NCBI GenBank assembly: GCA_026936335.1
Contig: JAPMXV010000058.1
Coordinates: 124,001 to 188,000, forward strand
Length of the DNA stretch: 64,000 nucleotides
Direction of reading: 5' to 3'
Origin: Mantamonas sphyraenae
Taxonomy: Eukaryota > CRuMs > Mantamonadidae
In this document: positions 63,123 to 64,000 of the stretch, piece after piece
Layout of the letters: every line of letters begins with the position of its first letter
How positions within the stretch are numbered: the first letter of the stretch is position 1
Notes under the pieces: model-generated
What the model was told of the DNA's origin: nothing
Database searches by the model: none
The model's input: the letters and a program-made list of their open reading frames with translations, nothing else
Program-made: the position numbers and the translations under genes

Positions 63123-64000
63123 ATGGACGATTTGAGCAATGAGATGCGGAACAAAATGGTGTTGGATGACCTGATGGATGCAGAGACGCAGAGCGAGTTG
63201 TCTGCAGACACGGCTCTGGCGATCATGGAATCGGTGATGGAAGGAGGGTACGAAGAGACACCAGAAATGCAGGTAGAGGCGATGTTGCCTGGTCTCCAGC
63301 AAGGAGCGTATGCACATGGGGACTACGGGGACGATGAGAGCGTCAGCAGTGTACATGGAGAGTCGGACGCGGGATCGTCGTCCGGCAGTTCGTTGGCAAG
63401 GCTGCACATGAGCAACCAACACGCATGGTCATCGTCCGACACAGACACACCGCAGACGGAGGTGACGACGTCATCTTCCTCCCTGTTTGAATCCCGACAG
63501 ATGTGGTCGGATGTGGATGGAAGCGAGATGGTGAGTCCGTTGTCAGACACCACGTTTGGGTCGGTGGAACTCAACCTGAAGGGGTTCATGGGTGTGTTGC
63601 AAGGCAATGACCTCGAAGAGATGGTCATGGGATTGACTGCAGACAGCGATCAGATCATTGCTTTTCGCTCGCCCGTGGCCTTGTCCGACACACCCACACG
63701 CGTTGTGCTCGGGATGGAGGGTGGTGATGGCAAGGGCAAAGGCAAGGAGGGTGGTGGTGTGGACACGTGGGAAGCAGTCAATACGTTGACGAAACGGACC
63801 AAGGTGGACGTGGAACGGGCATCGCAGGGGAAACTGAACATGGGACGTAGCCTTTGCAGACCGGCAGTGCAACGTGTGGGAGGGAGGGATCTGGTGGTGA
63901 CAGGCACAGACACGCTGATGGAGAGCCAGCCAGAGATGCTGGTGTGTGGATACATCGACGGGAACGAGGTGCGGCTGGCCGAGGTGCCACGTGAGTATGT
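63123..64000 (+). CDS. unrecognised protein, 3' end outside window
   Basis: From the ATG at 63123 the frame stays open to the right edge (292 codons). The likely exon end is 63990, because GTGAGTATGT at 63991 is a strong donor; a second GTGAGT lies near 63531 inside the frame. The start MDDLSNEMRNKMVLDDLMDA is acidic and helical. A Ser/Thr-rich region follows, then a more ordered part: FGSVELNLKGFMGVLQGNDL, EEMVMGLTADSDQIIAF, VVLGMEGG, then MLVCGYIDGNEVRLAEVP. I do not recognise a family. It follows the POZ-LRR gene by 116 bp in the same direction. Confidence 0.65.
   Translation, partial: MDDLSNEMRNKMVLDDLMDAETQSELSADTALAIMESVMEGGYEETPEMQVEAMLPGLQQGAYAHGDYGDDESVSSVHGESDAGSSSGSSLARLHMSNQHAWSSSDTDTPQTEVTTSSSSLFESRQMWSDVDGSEMVSPLSDTTFGSVELNLKGFMGVLQGNDLEEMVMGLTADSDQIIAFRSPVALSDTPTRVVLGMEGGDGKGKGKEGGGVDTWEAVNTLTKRTKVDVERASQGKLNMGRSLCRPAVQRVGGRDLVVTGTDTLMESQPEMLVCGYIDGNEVRLAEVPREY

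Overview
This window is nuclear DNA of a unicellular eukaryote with a very gene-dense genome. Almost every gene either carries spliceosomal introns or belongs to a eukaryote-specific family. Introns are few (0 to 4 per gene) and mostly about 60-250 bp. Donors are GTACGT, GTGAGT or GTATGT, acceptors are usually CACAG or TGCAG, and many introns hold CA/TG tracts. Coding sequence is GC-rich, with long Ser, Asp/Glu, Gly, Gln and Thr runs. No rRNA, tRNA, CRISPR array or complete mobile element was seen. The species cannot be named. The gene set (ITFG2, dymeclin, CTDSPL2-like phosphatase, Patched-like protein, TKL kinase with LRRs, leishmanolysin, plant-like small subunits of respiratory complexes I and III, and a bacterial-type Der GTPase) suggests a free-living heterotrophic protist.

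Layout. 1-4613: 5'-truncated gene for a very large Fanzor-like (eukaryotic TnpB-related) protein, the most unusual locus here. 4806-9009 (minus): CTDSPL2-like phosphatase and a GUP1-type MBOAT. 9143-12260: leishmanolysin facing a small TPR protein. 12346-21305 (plus): unnamed conserved protein, MED21, MSH5, LRR-ankyrin-TKL kinase. 21335-27116 (minus): SIN3 and a 54-residue QCR10/UQCR11-like subunit. 27180-40472 (plus): SH3-SH3-PH adaptor, Der GTPase, a 2548-residue TPR protein, PRKRIP1. 40483-42283 (minus): TBC RabGAP. 42359-44054 (plus): fumarylacetoacetase. 44226-47370 (minus): dymeclin. 47582-51649 (plus): Patched-like protein and ARV1. 51915-52627 (minus): ribosomal protein eL39. 53010-56430 (plus): TRP-like membrane protein. 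56470-58200 (minus): ITFG2. 58294-59419 (plus): enoyl-CoA hydratase. 59503-59997 (minus): NDUFB2-like subunit. 60314-63006 (plus): POZ-LRR protein. 63123-64000 (plus): first part of an unrecognised gene.

The genes are a mix of unrelated housekeeping functions: transcription and chromatin (SIN3, MED21, CTD-type phosphatase), mitochondrial energy metabolism (QCR10, NDUFB2, ECHS1, Der), Golgi, lipid and membrane traffic (dymeclin, TBC, ARV1, GUP1, Patched), meiosis (MSH5), tyrosine breakdown (FAH) and signalling. They do not form one pathway. Intergenic gaps are often 10-90 bp, so neighbours must share promoters or overlap in their UTRs. Five genes need one extra base, or two, to keep frame. All these breaks shift in the same direction, which points to missing bases in the assembly rather than pseudogenes.
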